64,000 bases of DNA from Oegoconia quadripuncta (taxonomy: Eukaryota > Arthropoda > Insecta > Lepidoptera > Autostichidae): assembly GCA_949316235.1 (NCBI GenBank), contig OX438752.1, positions 1,697,001-1,761,000 of the forward strand, in the 5' to 3' direction. The notes beneath the pieces are model-generated. The model saw only the letters and a list, made by a program, of their open reading frames with translations. It had not been told where the DNA came from and did no database searches. This document shows positions 29,249 to 39,777 of this stretch, piece by piece. A program made the position numbers and the translations under genes. Within the stretch, counting starts at the first letter, position 1; each line of letters opens with the position of its first letter.

Positions 29249-29256
29249 TTTATATA
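29249..29256 (-). promoter_or_regulatory. TATA box for an internal PolB promoter
   Basis: Minus-strand TATATAAA-type string about 60 bp before the ATG at 29188, with 'gtatcactaac' near the expected start site. It lies outside the terminal repeat, so it serves only the polymerase side. Confidence 0.5.
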
Positions 29257-29361
29257 CCGACCCATACTCGCCCCCTCTACATTAGTTTGGTACATGTTCA
29301 TACAAGTTACTCGTTCGGGTATAGAATCATAACAATAAAAACAAGGGAAAAAAAAACTTAC

Positions 29362-29489
29362 GATTTTGTTGGTCCTTGGTTTGCGACATCATCGTAGAGT
29401 TCATAGAGTTGTCGGTCGATTTCGTCTTGTTCGGCTTCGAGACACAGTCGTACCAGTTGGTCATCGTATTGAGTTTCGAAGTGTGCCAT
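29362..29489 (-). CDS. TIR-encoded first exon, right copy (likely PolB 5' exon)
   Basis: The ATG at 29489 starts the same 30-residue module as the left gene at 17767 ('MAHFETQYDDQLVRLCLEAE...'). It crosses the repeat edge at 29400 and continues with a different tail ('LYDDVANQGPTK'). The exon ends in AAATC|GTAAGT (donor at 29361-29360), leaving two bases of a codon. The acceptor at 28854 accepts exactly that phase and leads into the polymerase frame (508-nt intron). Without splicing the frame stops one codon later. The polymerase made this way would have about 1282 residues. This model is inferred from splice sites and phase only. Confidence 0.6.
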
Positions 29490-31126
29490 CCTTCTGCCTG
29501 CGTTAGACAAATGTATCTCTCGGTGGCATGTGGCTTATATGAGGTGTATCTTATAGACAGGTATAAAACGGTGGGGAACGAAAAATTTATTGCTGTTTTT
29601 CAGTAGAGTCTGCGTCGCGACAGTTAATGTGCTAAGAAGAAACCCATAAATTATAACGTTGCTCTATTGGGAGTCGCAAGAAACGGGCTATTCCAGGAAT
29701 TATTTCTTATCCGCTGTTATGTAGTACTTTGTGCAGTCGGTCTTCGTTGCCACCTGTTTTGTTATATTGTAAATTAAATCTCTTACATTTCGGTAATGCT
29801 TGTCGTCTTCTGAGGCGTAATATTTAACACGAACATCTGCATATTTCCAGTAATCAATTGGTTGAACATCTTTCAACTTTTTCATCTCATACACTTCTAT
29901 TTTAATGAGATGACTCGCTGAGGATCCGTCATCATTATTCGATGAAATGTATGAAGTTCCTTCTCCGTTAGCTTGGGCAATATTGGAAGACTGTAGTCGG
30001 ACCCTCTTTTTCTTGGGCTTCTCAAAGAAACAATCAATGTTTCTCTTAGCAATGTTTTGCTTGACCTTCAAGGCAGGAGGATCTTGAGTTTCATCATCGT
30101 CGCTTAGATCGGCAGTAGGAAAGTAATAGTTCTTAAAGGTGTAATCACTGTCAGGAATCGACGTCTGAAACGAGCAGAAAACGAAGGTTAGGTCAAGCAA
30201 TTGCATCGAAACAGATCGTCCAGGTAAAGTAGACAACACATAAACAATGTAGTTACAGACAAAAACTTACCGACATGACAGAAAGCGTAGTTTAACACTT
30301 TTCACTATGAAATGTACGACTGTGTCTCGAGGCGAGGCGGGCGATCGAATTTGGACTGTGGTGCTGTACAAGCCGTCTCGCTTTAAATACCCTATCCAGG
30401 TAGAGTGGTGATACCACATACGTAGTAGCTATTAAGAATTAACCCTACATATTTATTATTGAATCGAATTAAAAAATTAAGAAAAAATACTGCGTATGCC
30501 GCAGATGGCGATCTAAAGAATAACTAACATAAATAAATTTGACAGTGGGTGATCGTTATCATTTCATCTAAAGGCGTACACATTCCAACGTGACGAGCAA
30601 AAAAGTCTCACCTGTTTCCAAATCTTACTAGGAAAAAATGGTATACTATAATGAAATAACTTAAATTACGAAGTTTCTATTCACCGTAAAAGGTGCATGT
30701 TTTTTGTCGACTACTGCCATAAATATAAATTGATCATAAATTAGAAAACTAAATAAAAGAATAATGGAAAGGCAGTTTCATTGCTGACAATAAATTTAAT
30801 TTTTTTCCATATTAAAAACATACACCTGCTGTAATCGCTATGCTTACCATGAACAAGTTCAGACTTGTATCAGTTGTAGGTACACAAAAGCGCCAAAAGC
30901 CGAGGAGTTATCGTCCACTTGATTTATGTGTGAACCTATTATTAGGTTAGATAAGGACAATTTTTTACTAGCCATTATAATTAGCAAACAAAGTTAACTG
31001 GCAAATCCGTCAATAACGACCCAATTAAAGCCGCCAATGAGACCGTGAAAGGGGGAACACACCGTGGTGACCTTTTTTTAGGGGGAGGGCCCGGGGCTGG
31101 TCCAGAACTCTCGAATACGTACTACT
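29400..31126 (-). repeat. Polinton terminal inverted repeat, right
   Basis: Mirror image of 16130-17856, 1,727 bp, ending in CGTACTACT next to the target-site duplication. It carries identical copies of the TIR gene and of the boundary-exon start. Confidence 0.95.
29700..30276 (-). CDS. TIR-encoded 156-aa protein, right copy (two exons)
   Basis: Identical in protein sequence to the left copy. Exon 1 is 30276-30271 (ATG TCG), the intron 30270-30165 and exon 2 30164-29700. TATA-like TATTTAAA is at 30389-30382 and AATAAA at 29591-29586 on this strand. Two identical genes fire inward from both ends of the element, doubling dose. Perfect identity is expected because Polinton ends are copied or corrected against each other; it does not by itself prove selection. 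Function unknown, with the same 'KPKKKRVR' basic cluster. Confidence 0.7.
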
Positions 31127-31132
31127 AATTGG
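31127..31132. repeat. Polinton target-site duplication, right
   Basis: AATTGG after the right terminus. Joining the flanks predicts an empty site reading 'gaggccgtaattgg' then 'gcaccagccgcaata'. The (AAATA)-type tail after it suggests the Polinton landed in the 3' end of an older retroelement. Confidence 0.9.
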
Positions 31133-31799
31133 GCACCAGCCGCAATAAAAAAAAATAAAATAAAAATAAATAAAAAGTTTTTATTTCTTTTTAGCTTACA
31201 GGTAGTAATGAAGGGCCATTTCCAGGAGATGGATGAACTTGGGGGCGCAAGCGTCATTATAGTTTTTGAAGAAATTCTAGGAAAAGTTTTTCTCTTTGTA
31301 TAAAAAGAAACGTTACGTTTCTCTCCAGAATAGCAAAGTTGTATCATATACTGAGTGTAGGGGTTTTGCTTTGAGGATTCCATACCTACCTAAACAACAT
31401 TGGTGTTAATTCTGACGCGGCTTCTCTAAACTAAGGCCCGTATTTGTTCTGTTTGTTATGTTCTTGTTAGTAATGGAATCTTGGTTTGTTTTTCTTATGC
31501 TTAACGCGTCTTTTTATGTATATGTAGTTCGAATGACAATACTATAATTTGGAATCTTGGAGCTGATCTGATGATGAATTATGTAAACAAACCGCCATAT
31601 TGAAGTTCAGTACTTGTAGTAAACTGTATATAGGCGCTTTAAAAACACTGACTGTCAGACAGGGCTTGTAACCGGTTTCGAAAATATCGGTATTTAAAAG
31701 TTTATACCGGATTTTAGATGTGGTATCGTTTAGAGCGCGTTCAAAATAAGAGCGCTACGGAAAACCTTCATATTATATTTATTATTAATAATACGGTTT

Positions 31800-32275
31800 G
31801 AGAAGAGGATAGGCCTGCCAAGCAGCATTCTTGTGGTCCGGTTGTTAGAGATAAGATAGCCAGTCCCCCAAATGTGTTGGGGTTTCCGGGTCAGTACGCT
31901 TCCACCTTCGACCTCGTCTTCACTTAACATCAGGTGTGATTTCAACCGCCTCCGTGGCTCAATGTAAACAACATTGGGTATACGATTCGGAGGTCGCGGG
32001 TTCGATCCCCAGCGGGGTACATATTAGCACTCGGTTTGGTTGGTGGTAGGGTATATTAAATGTCCGCCTGGCTAGCTACCACCATTTTATCTAAATCTGC
32101 CGCCAAGCAGCAATGTTAATAGCATTGTTATGTTCCGGTTGTCAGAGATAAGATAGCCAGTCCCCCAAATGTGTTGGGGTTTCCGGGTCAGTACGCTTCC
32201 ACCTTCGACCTCATCTTCACTTAACATCAGGTGTGATTGAGGTCAAGTACCAACCCGTTGTGCCTAAAAAAAAAT
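31800..32275 (+). repeat. SINE-A inserted into the tail of another SINE-A
   Basis: A 5'-truncated copy (31815-31941) runs into the head of a complete copy (31942-32275; B box ggttcgatccc near 31999-32009), cutting off the first copy's tail after 'caggtgtgatt'. The two are in the same orientation. Confidence 0.75.
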
Positions 32276-33345
32276 ATATGCCTCACGGAAGCGTTTTGGA
32301 ACGCGTATTTTTTCTATAAGACATAGGTATTTTCAATTGTGTTTTATAAATTTGTTGTTTCATGTAAATAATCTAGCTAATATTATAATTAATGATTTAA
32401 ATCAGTAGTTACAATATGCTAGCAACTCATCCGGCATAGTGCGATTTAGGTTTCAAGAGAGGATAGGCAAAAGATACTTGGAATGAAATAAAAAAAAAAT
32501 ATTTCCAATATTTTTATTAGTTTAATTAGTGGCAGTGAAGTGTTGTCGGGTACTTGGCGGGCCGAGTTTGAACCTGGCACCGCCGGTGCGGTGTCCAACG
32601 TAACGGTAAACGCGCAACTGGGCGATGGGGCCTAACATGAAGTGTCTGAAATGTATAGACAGATTTGGCAACGATTGTTTTTTTTTTGATTTGTTAATGT
32701 CAATATAACCTTTGCTATGACCAAATAATACTTGGCCAAGTATTGCCTTTTACATTTTTCACGATTCGCGACACTTCAAGTTAAGAATTAATACATAAAA
32801 ATTTAAATATAATTCGGCTTGAACACGTTAAAACAATATTGGCACTTGGAGGCGATTTACAATGTATTCCATGGAAAAATTTAGATTTTGTTTATTTAAT
32901 GCATACTAAGCTATCTACCTACTAAGTGATATAATCCTGTTTGAAATCTTACTGAACACTGGGCAATAAAAAACATGAAAAATTACAAATTTTTACCGCA
33001 GCCAGGTGACCGACTCGCAGTCGAGCAATGACTTCATGCCCAGTGGGGGGCGATTTCGTGCGATACCGACCATCTCGATTGAAAAGTCATTTTTTATATA
33101 TATCGCGACTTTTCATTCATACTAGGTACTGAGCTCCCACGAAATATGTTGCATGTGAGATACGTCTTGAGTGTCGAAAAACTCTAGTATTTATAATTAA
33201 TTATACCTATCAATAGTTATATAAAATATTAGGCTGATATATGAATAAGAAGAATTAAAAAAAAAAATTGAGAACATCCTTCTATTTTTGAAGTCTGTTA
33301 GATATATAAAACGAAACATAACGAATCTTTGCGGGTTACGAATTT
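32276..33345. other. No recognisable gene
   Basis: AT-rich sequence with two GC-richer islands (32545-32640 and 33000-33090) that hold no ORF or repeat I can name. Confidence 0.45.
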
Positions 33346-33349
33346 CTGC

Positions 33350-33545
33350 CTTTTGCGGTAGAGACCATGGGGCCTTGGGGATCGGACGCGCATCAGCTCT
33401 TCAAAGAGCTGGCGTCGCGTCTGGTAGAAGTATCCGGTTATGAGGGCTGGCAGCTACTTGGGCCAGCGCATAAGTCTGGTCGTACAATGTGGCAACGCAG
33501 CTAACCCTCTCTGTATCCTGCCTCAAAGCAGTGACCTGGAACATG
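33350..33545 (+). mobile_element. LINE fragment
   Basis: The frame 'GPWGSDAHQLFKELASRLVE' followed by a 'G-W-Q-L-L-G-P-A-H' segment and a stop resembles the C-terminal end of lepidopteran non-LTR elements. It is a short degenerate fragment only. Confidence 0.5.
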
Positions 33546-33919
33546 GTGTTTTACCTATGGCCCTTTTTTTTTAGTATGTTTGTTAATATCTTTCATTATG
33601 TGCTCTATTGTTAATAATATACATACTGTTACCAAAACGACACTTTTAATTTGGTAAGTTTTCGTGTTACAATCAATTATTTATTATAAGCTATGATTAT
33701 AAGTGATCCTGCCTTTAGATTTATTATGTGACCAATGAGAAACCGTCAAATTGCCGAGCGAACGACGAGCCAACCAATCACATGTCAGAACGTAACCGAC
33801 GACGATAACGATGAATTTGTGTAATGGAACCCCTGATTTGGGAGTCAAGTCTGTTAATTTCTATTATAACACATACAATACACACACACATACATATAAC
33901 TCAGTTACTCTGTTTGCTA

Positions 33920-34045
33920 AATCCAATGCTCAGGTCGATGGTACAAATCTCTTATAGAGATAAGTCCACCTTTGTACATGACCAGTCGTTTGTACTTTGT
34001 TATAATTGTAATGTTCTGTTGCAATAAAGAATATTTGAGAGAAAA
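33920..34045 (+). mobile_element. LINE 3' end with hairpin (copy C)
   Basis: Same 3' end as 4560-4740. Hairpin ATCTCT-TAT-AGAGAT at 33947-33961, then 'gcaataaagaat'. Confidence 0.6.
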
Positions 34046-34049
34046 TGTA

Positions 34050-34845
34050 TTTTCTTTTTATTATTCTACGTTTAAATATTTATTATTGTTGCCTAGTGGA
34101 CACTGACCCTGTCTGCGAAACCCGCGATTCCCCAATTTACAGTCACCGGCAAAATATCTTGGATTCGGCGAAATAAAGCGTCATTCAAAGCTATCATTTT
34201 GAAAGTCTAAGGTACTTGGTACAGAATCTAAAAAATTATACGTGCTTGTCCTACTTCTATTGTTTTCATTAGAAATCTTGCTTATTTCCAAACTCTCCTG
34301 ATAAACTATAGCACAGCATTTTCCGATTGTCAGCCGTCATGAATCAAGCCTCACGTCCCTAACATTGCAATCGTTACCTCGGTCTTCTTTGTCATGCTCG
34401 AGAAATATCAGTGACCTGCTTACTGCCCATGACCAAAATTACATTACAATTTAGACGTAAATGGAAAAAAAAAATCTTACATTGAATAAATACACTTCTT
34501 TCTTACATTTATATACATTGCGTATAATAAAATTTGAGCTTTCTTCCTGTACTCCAATCACTATACTGAGTAAATACAATCTTTATTTTTCCATGAAATA
34601 CTTACTAAATCTTACAAGAAAATTACTTAACGCAACTATATTATAATTTGGCACTGAACATTAGAACTAAAACGTTTTCCTTAGTTACTACCCTCTGCAA
34701 TGATTACATGGCATTTAACTAATATTCAATAGTTTACGTATTTTGTTAAAGCCATTTCATCCAATGAGCTGTCATTGGATAGGAAAATGACAAAAGAAAC
34801 TCAAGCTCCAACCAGAATTAAAACACTGCATTATTATAATACCTG
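34050..34845. other. No recognisable gene
   Basis: AT-rich. Contains a SINE-B-like scrap near 34095-34130 ('actgaccctgtctgcgaaacc') and nothing else I can support. Confidence 0.4.
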
Positions 34846-35560
34846 GGGGCCGATCGCGCTAAGTTTGAACGATTAATACCAAAGCTAAACCATAACCAAA
34901 AACGTTACGTTAAGCACATTTCGTATCGCGCTAATCATTTGAACGGAAATCAACCTAATCTTTTTTAAATATTTGTTTTTAGCTCTACACATTTCGTGTT
35001 TGGTTTTAATTTGATAGCGTCAACGATATAATCGTTCACGGAAATTAGCGCGATACCATTTGTTACATCCGCTAAACTAAAACTAAACCAAAACCAAAAT
35101 AGTTCCGTCCGAACAGTAAAACCGTTGTAAAATAGCGCGAATGGTCCCCAGGAGAGGGTCAATTGCGTTATTTTACAACGGTATTGCCGTTCGAACAGAA
35201 TGTTTTTGGTTTAGCTGATGTAAAAACAGGTATCTGTTTTCTAAACAATTAGAAAGAAAGAAAGAAACTGTTTATTCGCCACTTCGACACATATACAACA
35301 ATTGTTAGGCAAATAAAATAACAGAACACTTAGATAAGTGTCGCAGCAGCGAAAGGGAAACGACTCGGCTATATGCTGAGCTTATAAGAGCTCAGAGCTG
35401 GTTTACTGTCGCACCCAATTAAACGTTTAGAAGTTACCATGAGTATTACAAAATACTAGGCCAATTTCCGTTCAAATTATTAGCGCGATACGATATGTGC
35501 AGTAACAGTTTTGGTACTATCGTTCAAAGTTAGCGCAATTGACTCCCGTCCAATAGTTAG
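34846..35560. mobile_element. Nested inverted-repeat elements
   Basis: The outer arms (about 34848-34950 and 35458-35552) are imperfect inverse copies containing 'ttgaacg' and 'tatcgcgctaat-atttgaacggaaat'. The inner arms (35100-35148 and 35158-35210) are inverse copies around 'ccgttgtaaaatagcgc'. The termini read like GGGGxCCATTCGCGCTA and GGGAGTCAATTGCGCTAA. Between them lies other inserted sequence with a GAAA run. This looks like two related MITEs back to back; no transposase. Confidence 0.55.
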
Positions 35561-38500
35561 GTATGTTATTCTTTCCTTATTTCACATTTCTGGTCGGGCC
35601 TCACATTCTATATTTGGCCTATAAAATCTCGACTCCAAAATAACAAGTTTCACATAGAAAACGTCAGTTTTATGTATAAACTTAACTTGATTGGGTAACA
35701 TGTAGAGTATCGCCGATTTGTGAGGCATAGCCACCAATAACACCACTGTATTACCCAATTAATCCTGAATACACCAATGAAATTGAAGAGTTACGGTTCA
35801 TTGGTAATCAGTTCTCCAATGAGCTCGTGTCCCATTGGTCTAGAGTCTGTACGGAAAGAGCATCGTCACGAATTTGAAGGCTCGGTTTCAATTCGCGGCA
35901 GTGGTGGGTTAAGTAATTTTTATTGAGAGATCTTTTTTATAATCTGTAGTTTTATTTCCTAGTATTATAGCATAGGACACTACTATAATAGACATGAAGG
36001 TACTATCATAGATTATAAATACCTACAAGGCATAACTGAAACTATGCATTGTTTCTAGGAGTCACAATGATTGAAAGCTGTTGGGGTAATATACTTTAAA
36101 CATTCTAAGCAAATGCACACAGCTGTCTTTCGCTGATACATGAATAACCTTTTAGTCAGGGCTCAATGCACATACAGTGCTATGGCGAAACAACCACGCA
36201 TTAACCTGTGTCCAATAGATGACACTACAACAGCTGAATTAGCTTATTTTTTACCCCCCGATTAAAATGACGAGTATTCTGAGTGTGCGGTTTTTTTATA
36301 TACAACATGTAACAAAATTAACGCAAAACCTTATACACACCAAATAATTTATAATTGAATAAATGTATCTGCATTACTATCCAAATAATTTAAAGAATAT
36401 GTTAAAAGTTACTAGCATTTTAAATTGTCGTGTCCATTATCCAATTCGTTGGCCTGGTACAGGGCGCACATAAATTATAAAATTGTCTGGCTTTTTGTAC
36501 TTATATTGCTTGTTGTGAATTATTTCTGTGTACCTTGTATTTCTGTCAGCAAATAAAGTTATTTTATTCTATTTATGACTAATAATTCTAAAAAGTTTAC
36601 TACAGCTGTCAGTTACTCGCGGAAAAACAGATGTCACTCACCGTCCAGTATTGGCGGGAAAACAATTGCTGAATAAAAAAGGAGATCGGTTAAATATCAG
36701 TATTTAATTATAACACCAAATCACCTAAAGAGCATGTGCAATTCAGAGACACACAGTTTAAAACAATTTTAGGATTCACATCAATTTAATTAAAAATTTA
36801 GAAAATATTAACTGTGTTTTAATGTATTGCAATCGTCTCTATTATCGATTCTGAACAAACTAATTTCTGGTTTTGCGTTAATTCTGTTATGTACATGTTG
36901 TTTAAGGCTGAACGAGGGGACAGATCCTTAGCCAAGTTTGATGAAAATCCGTTCCGCAGTTTCAAAGGCATTTAACGTTTAACACCGTTCTTTTTTACAC
37001 CTGGATGATATTCCTCTGTTTCTAAAGTTTAAATTTTTATTAAAAATGTTTTTCACATTTTTAATTCAGTCGTCGATTACCTACTGAAATTATGCCTTCT
37101 TCTAAATATATGCCCTATATTAGAAAATCTCTCAACATTGTAGCTTGTCTGTAAGATGATACAACATGAAAACTAGTTTCTTCAAGTAATAATCTAATGA
37201 TTGTTATTTCCAGACAGACTCTAGTCATACCTTAGACTTAATTGTGCGAATGTGGGTAGTTGAGTGGTGTTAATGGTGGACTAACCACCACGAGGCAATG
37301 AGCAACAGCAAATAGCCTCTGGTGGGCCCCCTACCGCGATGATATGCAAACTTGGAGATTATGCCCTGCTTTGGTGTTTCTAACTATATGACAAACACGG
37401 CAAATCGTGTACAAGTGAAGGGAAGTGTAAATTAAAGTGCGTAACGGAGCTTTCGGGTTCCCACAAGAAGCCGCGAAAATCTTTTGTAAAGCATTCTGCC
37501 ACTTTACTGAAGAATGACTTGACCGTGACTAGACACTGTATACGCTAAGTATACGACGAATTACTTGTTTTGACTGAGACTGACTTACAAACTGAAGAAA
37601 TAAGAGAAATAAGACATGGCTGTTATGGGCTAGATCCCTTTGCCTTCTCCTAAATGAGAGAATGAAACCAAAAAAAAAAAAAAGGTATCGTATAATAAAA
37701 GTATTTTGGACACCGATCGGTGTTCGCGTCCGCCTAAAGGTTAAAAAGAAAAACTAATTTTATAAAAATGACGCACGTTTCTTTGACAGTTAATTGCTGT
37801 ATGTGGTTTAAAGCTAATGAAGCTGAATTTAAAGCTAACGGTTATGAGTATGAACACTTATTCTCGAACACGCAGATATTTTATCGCCATCCAAGTTGAT
37901 TCCGTACACGGTTCAAGCAAGTCACGATTCAAAATTTCAAAAATAAAACGCGGTTAATTTTAGTAAAATTTGCTATCTTCAATGGTTAAGTTTCTATCTC
38001 CAATACTGATTGAACACCGTGTAAATGTTCAATTCAAAAAAATAACTAAATAAAACTAATAAACGAATACATTTAATAACGTTTATAATAAATGTAAATG
38101 AATAAATAATTTAAAGTAAATTCTTGGAAATAAATTATTATTGTTCTATAAAATACATACACTCACACACATACTCCCACATAGTCACATACACACCCAT
38201 ACACACATACTCTTACACCTCGAAATAATATCCTACTAATATTCAAAAAATTAATATAGGTACCTAGCCTGTACGATTCCACCAACCAGCGACTTGTTAA
38301 GTTTTTAAAATGTTATTTCTTTAAGTAAATTTTATCTGTATTAATAGTGGATATACTGTATAAATAGGATAGTGAACTTAAATGTTTTGAATTTACTGCA
38401 CTTTACCTATTTAATCCAGTATTGCGGCTGGCAATCGAGGAATGTGTACCCTTGAGCGTACCCTTTAAACGTAGATGTGTAGTAATATTTAGTATTCCTT

Positions 38501-38764
38501 GTTAAAACTTGCCAAGTATACAAAATTTTTTGTTAATACCAGATATTTATTTTTGCGGTATTTCTATTTTATATTAACGGCATAATCTCGAAGTCGCGTA
38601 CTCTTGGTATTCAACCCGCCATATTACATTGTTCTCCATTACACTATACACATAAAATATTAAAAACGAAACGCTTTCAACTAGGTAATAATTTATAATA
38701 TTATTAAGTACATGTTCGCAACAGACCGTAACATCATAGACTCACGTGAGCTATACAAACGAAT
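35561..38764. other. Long non-coding stretch
   Basis: No ORF with recognisable domains. A CA-rich patch lies at 38165-38220, an A-run at 37673-37684, and 36905-36990 resembles repeat text also seen near 5050-5105 ('aggggacag', 'gatgaaaatc'). It is probably intergenic or intronic. Confidence 0.45.
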
Positions 38765-38998
38765 TTATTCACCAAATAATGGAGACAAGGTCCGTATTCC
38801 AGAACCATAGCCAAGTCTTGATCTGTACCAACGTATACCAGCTCGAGGATATAGATAAGAATGGGATGGGGGCACAGACTTATAATAATATAGAGGCAGA
38901 TCAAACTTAGTTACATACACGCTGGCGACGCTCATGCCGCTAATTAAGCATAAGGTGCATGCACTTTTTAAATACAAATATTGCGTATATCCAAACAA
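38765..38998 (-). CDS. Possible small ORF or exon, unrecognised
   Basis: The frame is open for 77 codons. The first real ATG is at about 38935, giving 56 aa. That product is Tyr/Arg/Pro-rich ('KFDLPLYYYKSVPPSHSYLY', 'PRAGIRWYRSRLGYGSGIRT') and ends 'LSPLFGE'. A TTAATTAG just before the ATG could be a splice acceptor. Composition is unlike the surrounding junk, but I recognise no family and see no promoter. Confidence 0.25.
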   Translation of the reverse strand: MFGYTQYLYLKSACTLCLISGMSVASVYVTKFDLPLYYYKSVPPSHSYLYPRAGIRWYRSRLGYGSGIRTLSPLFGE

Positions 38999-39483
38999 AA
39001 TACAGTTATTAGATTGGGTATAAACAAATTAGTAATCTAATAAGGCAGACAATGTAACCAATTTCTAGAAGTTTCCTGCCGTAACAGGGGGATAGTTGTA
39101 TATTTCGTCCAAACGAATGAGCAGGACAAATATTATCTCGCGTGAAATAAACGTTTATCGCGCCTGTCATGCTCTTAGTGCTACGACAAAGCCTAAATGC
39201 AGCTTTTTTTAGTATGAATCACACAATCAATTTAGTATCACTATTTAATCCTTACGTTCGGTCTGCTTCTAGTATTGTTAATCTGTGGATGGCAGTAAAT
39301 AACTAGACTTGAGTTATTCTGCAATACGGACTTAAGAACATACTTCTACACGAACCCGCACATTTGTGCACTCAATTAATAGAATGAGTCGGATAGTAGA
39401 AGCCCCTCTTGAAGTTGGTTATTGTATCTTGCTCGAAAACCACAGATGTGCGCGTCCGTATGGGTGCGTGTAACTCAACCCTT

Positions 39484-39777
39484 AGGGTATTTTCACACCT
39501 GCAGTTGAAACGCGGGCGGTGCAACCGCGGCAGTTTATATTAGGAGCCGTAATTTGGCTACTTTTAGAGCAGTGTTTATTATAAACACGTCACACTCCTG
39601 ATTGGCACCCACACAATTGAAACCACGTACGTACATTTTAATCATTTGTGACCATATCAGTGTTACGTATTACGCCCCACTGGCATATATCTCCTGTTTT
39701 TATATCTGATGGAATAGATCGAAACCACGTAAGCAGTTGAACCGCGGCTGTGCAAACGCAGGTGTGAATAGATATTC
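39484..39777. mobile_element. Possible MITE with imperfect TIRs
   Basis: 'ttttcacacctgcagttgaa' at the left and 'cgcaggtgtgaatagata' at the right are inverse of each other, as are inner 'gcaaccgcgg' / 'ccgcggctgtgc' blocks. Length is about 290 bp, with no ORF. The duplication at the target site is unclear. Confidence 0.5.

Larger units (their letters stand above)
16130..31126. mobile_element. Intact Polinton/Maverick element, 14,997 bp
   Basis: A self-replicating virus-like DNA transposon bounded by a 6-bp target-site duplication and 1,727-bp terminal inverted repeats that begin AGTAGTACG. Encoded on it: DNA polymerase B, integrase with chromodomain, A32-type packaging ATPase, adenain-like protease, major capsid protein, penton-like protein, pVI/pX-like protein and small Polinton-specific proteins. 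Most are on the - strand. Every core reading frame is open and the key catalytic motifs are present. Together with almost identical repeats this suggests recent insertion and possible activity. By established knowledge such elements have a virion-type gene set; whether this one makes particles is not visible here. Confidence 0.95.

Noticed and set aside
16130..31126. An integrated conventional large DNA virus (baculovirus, adenovirus)
   Set aside because: The 6-bp duplication, terminal repeats, retroviral-type integrase and gene set are those of a Polinton; no gene specific to another virus family is seen.
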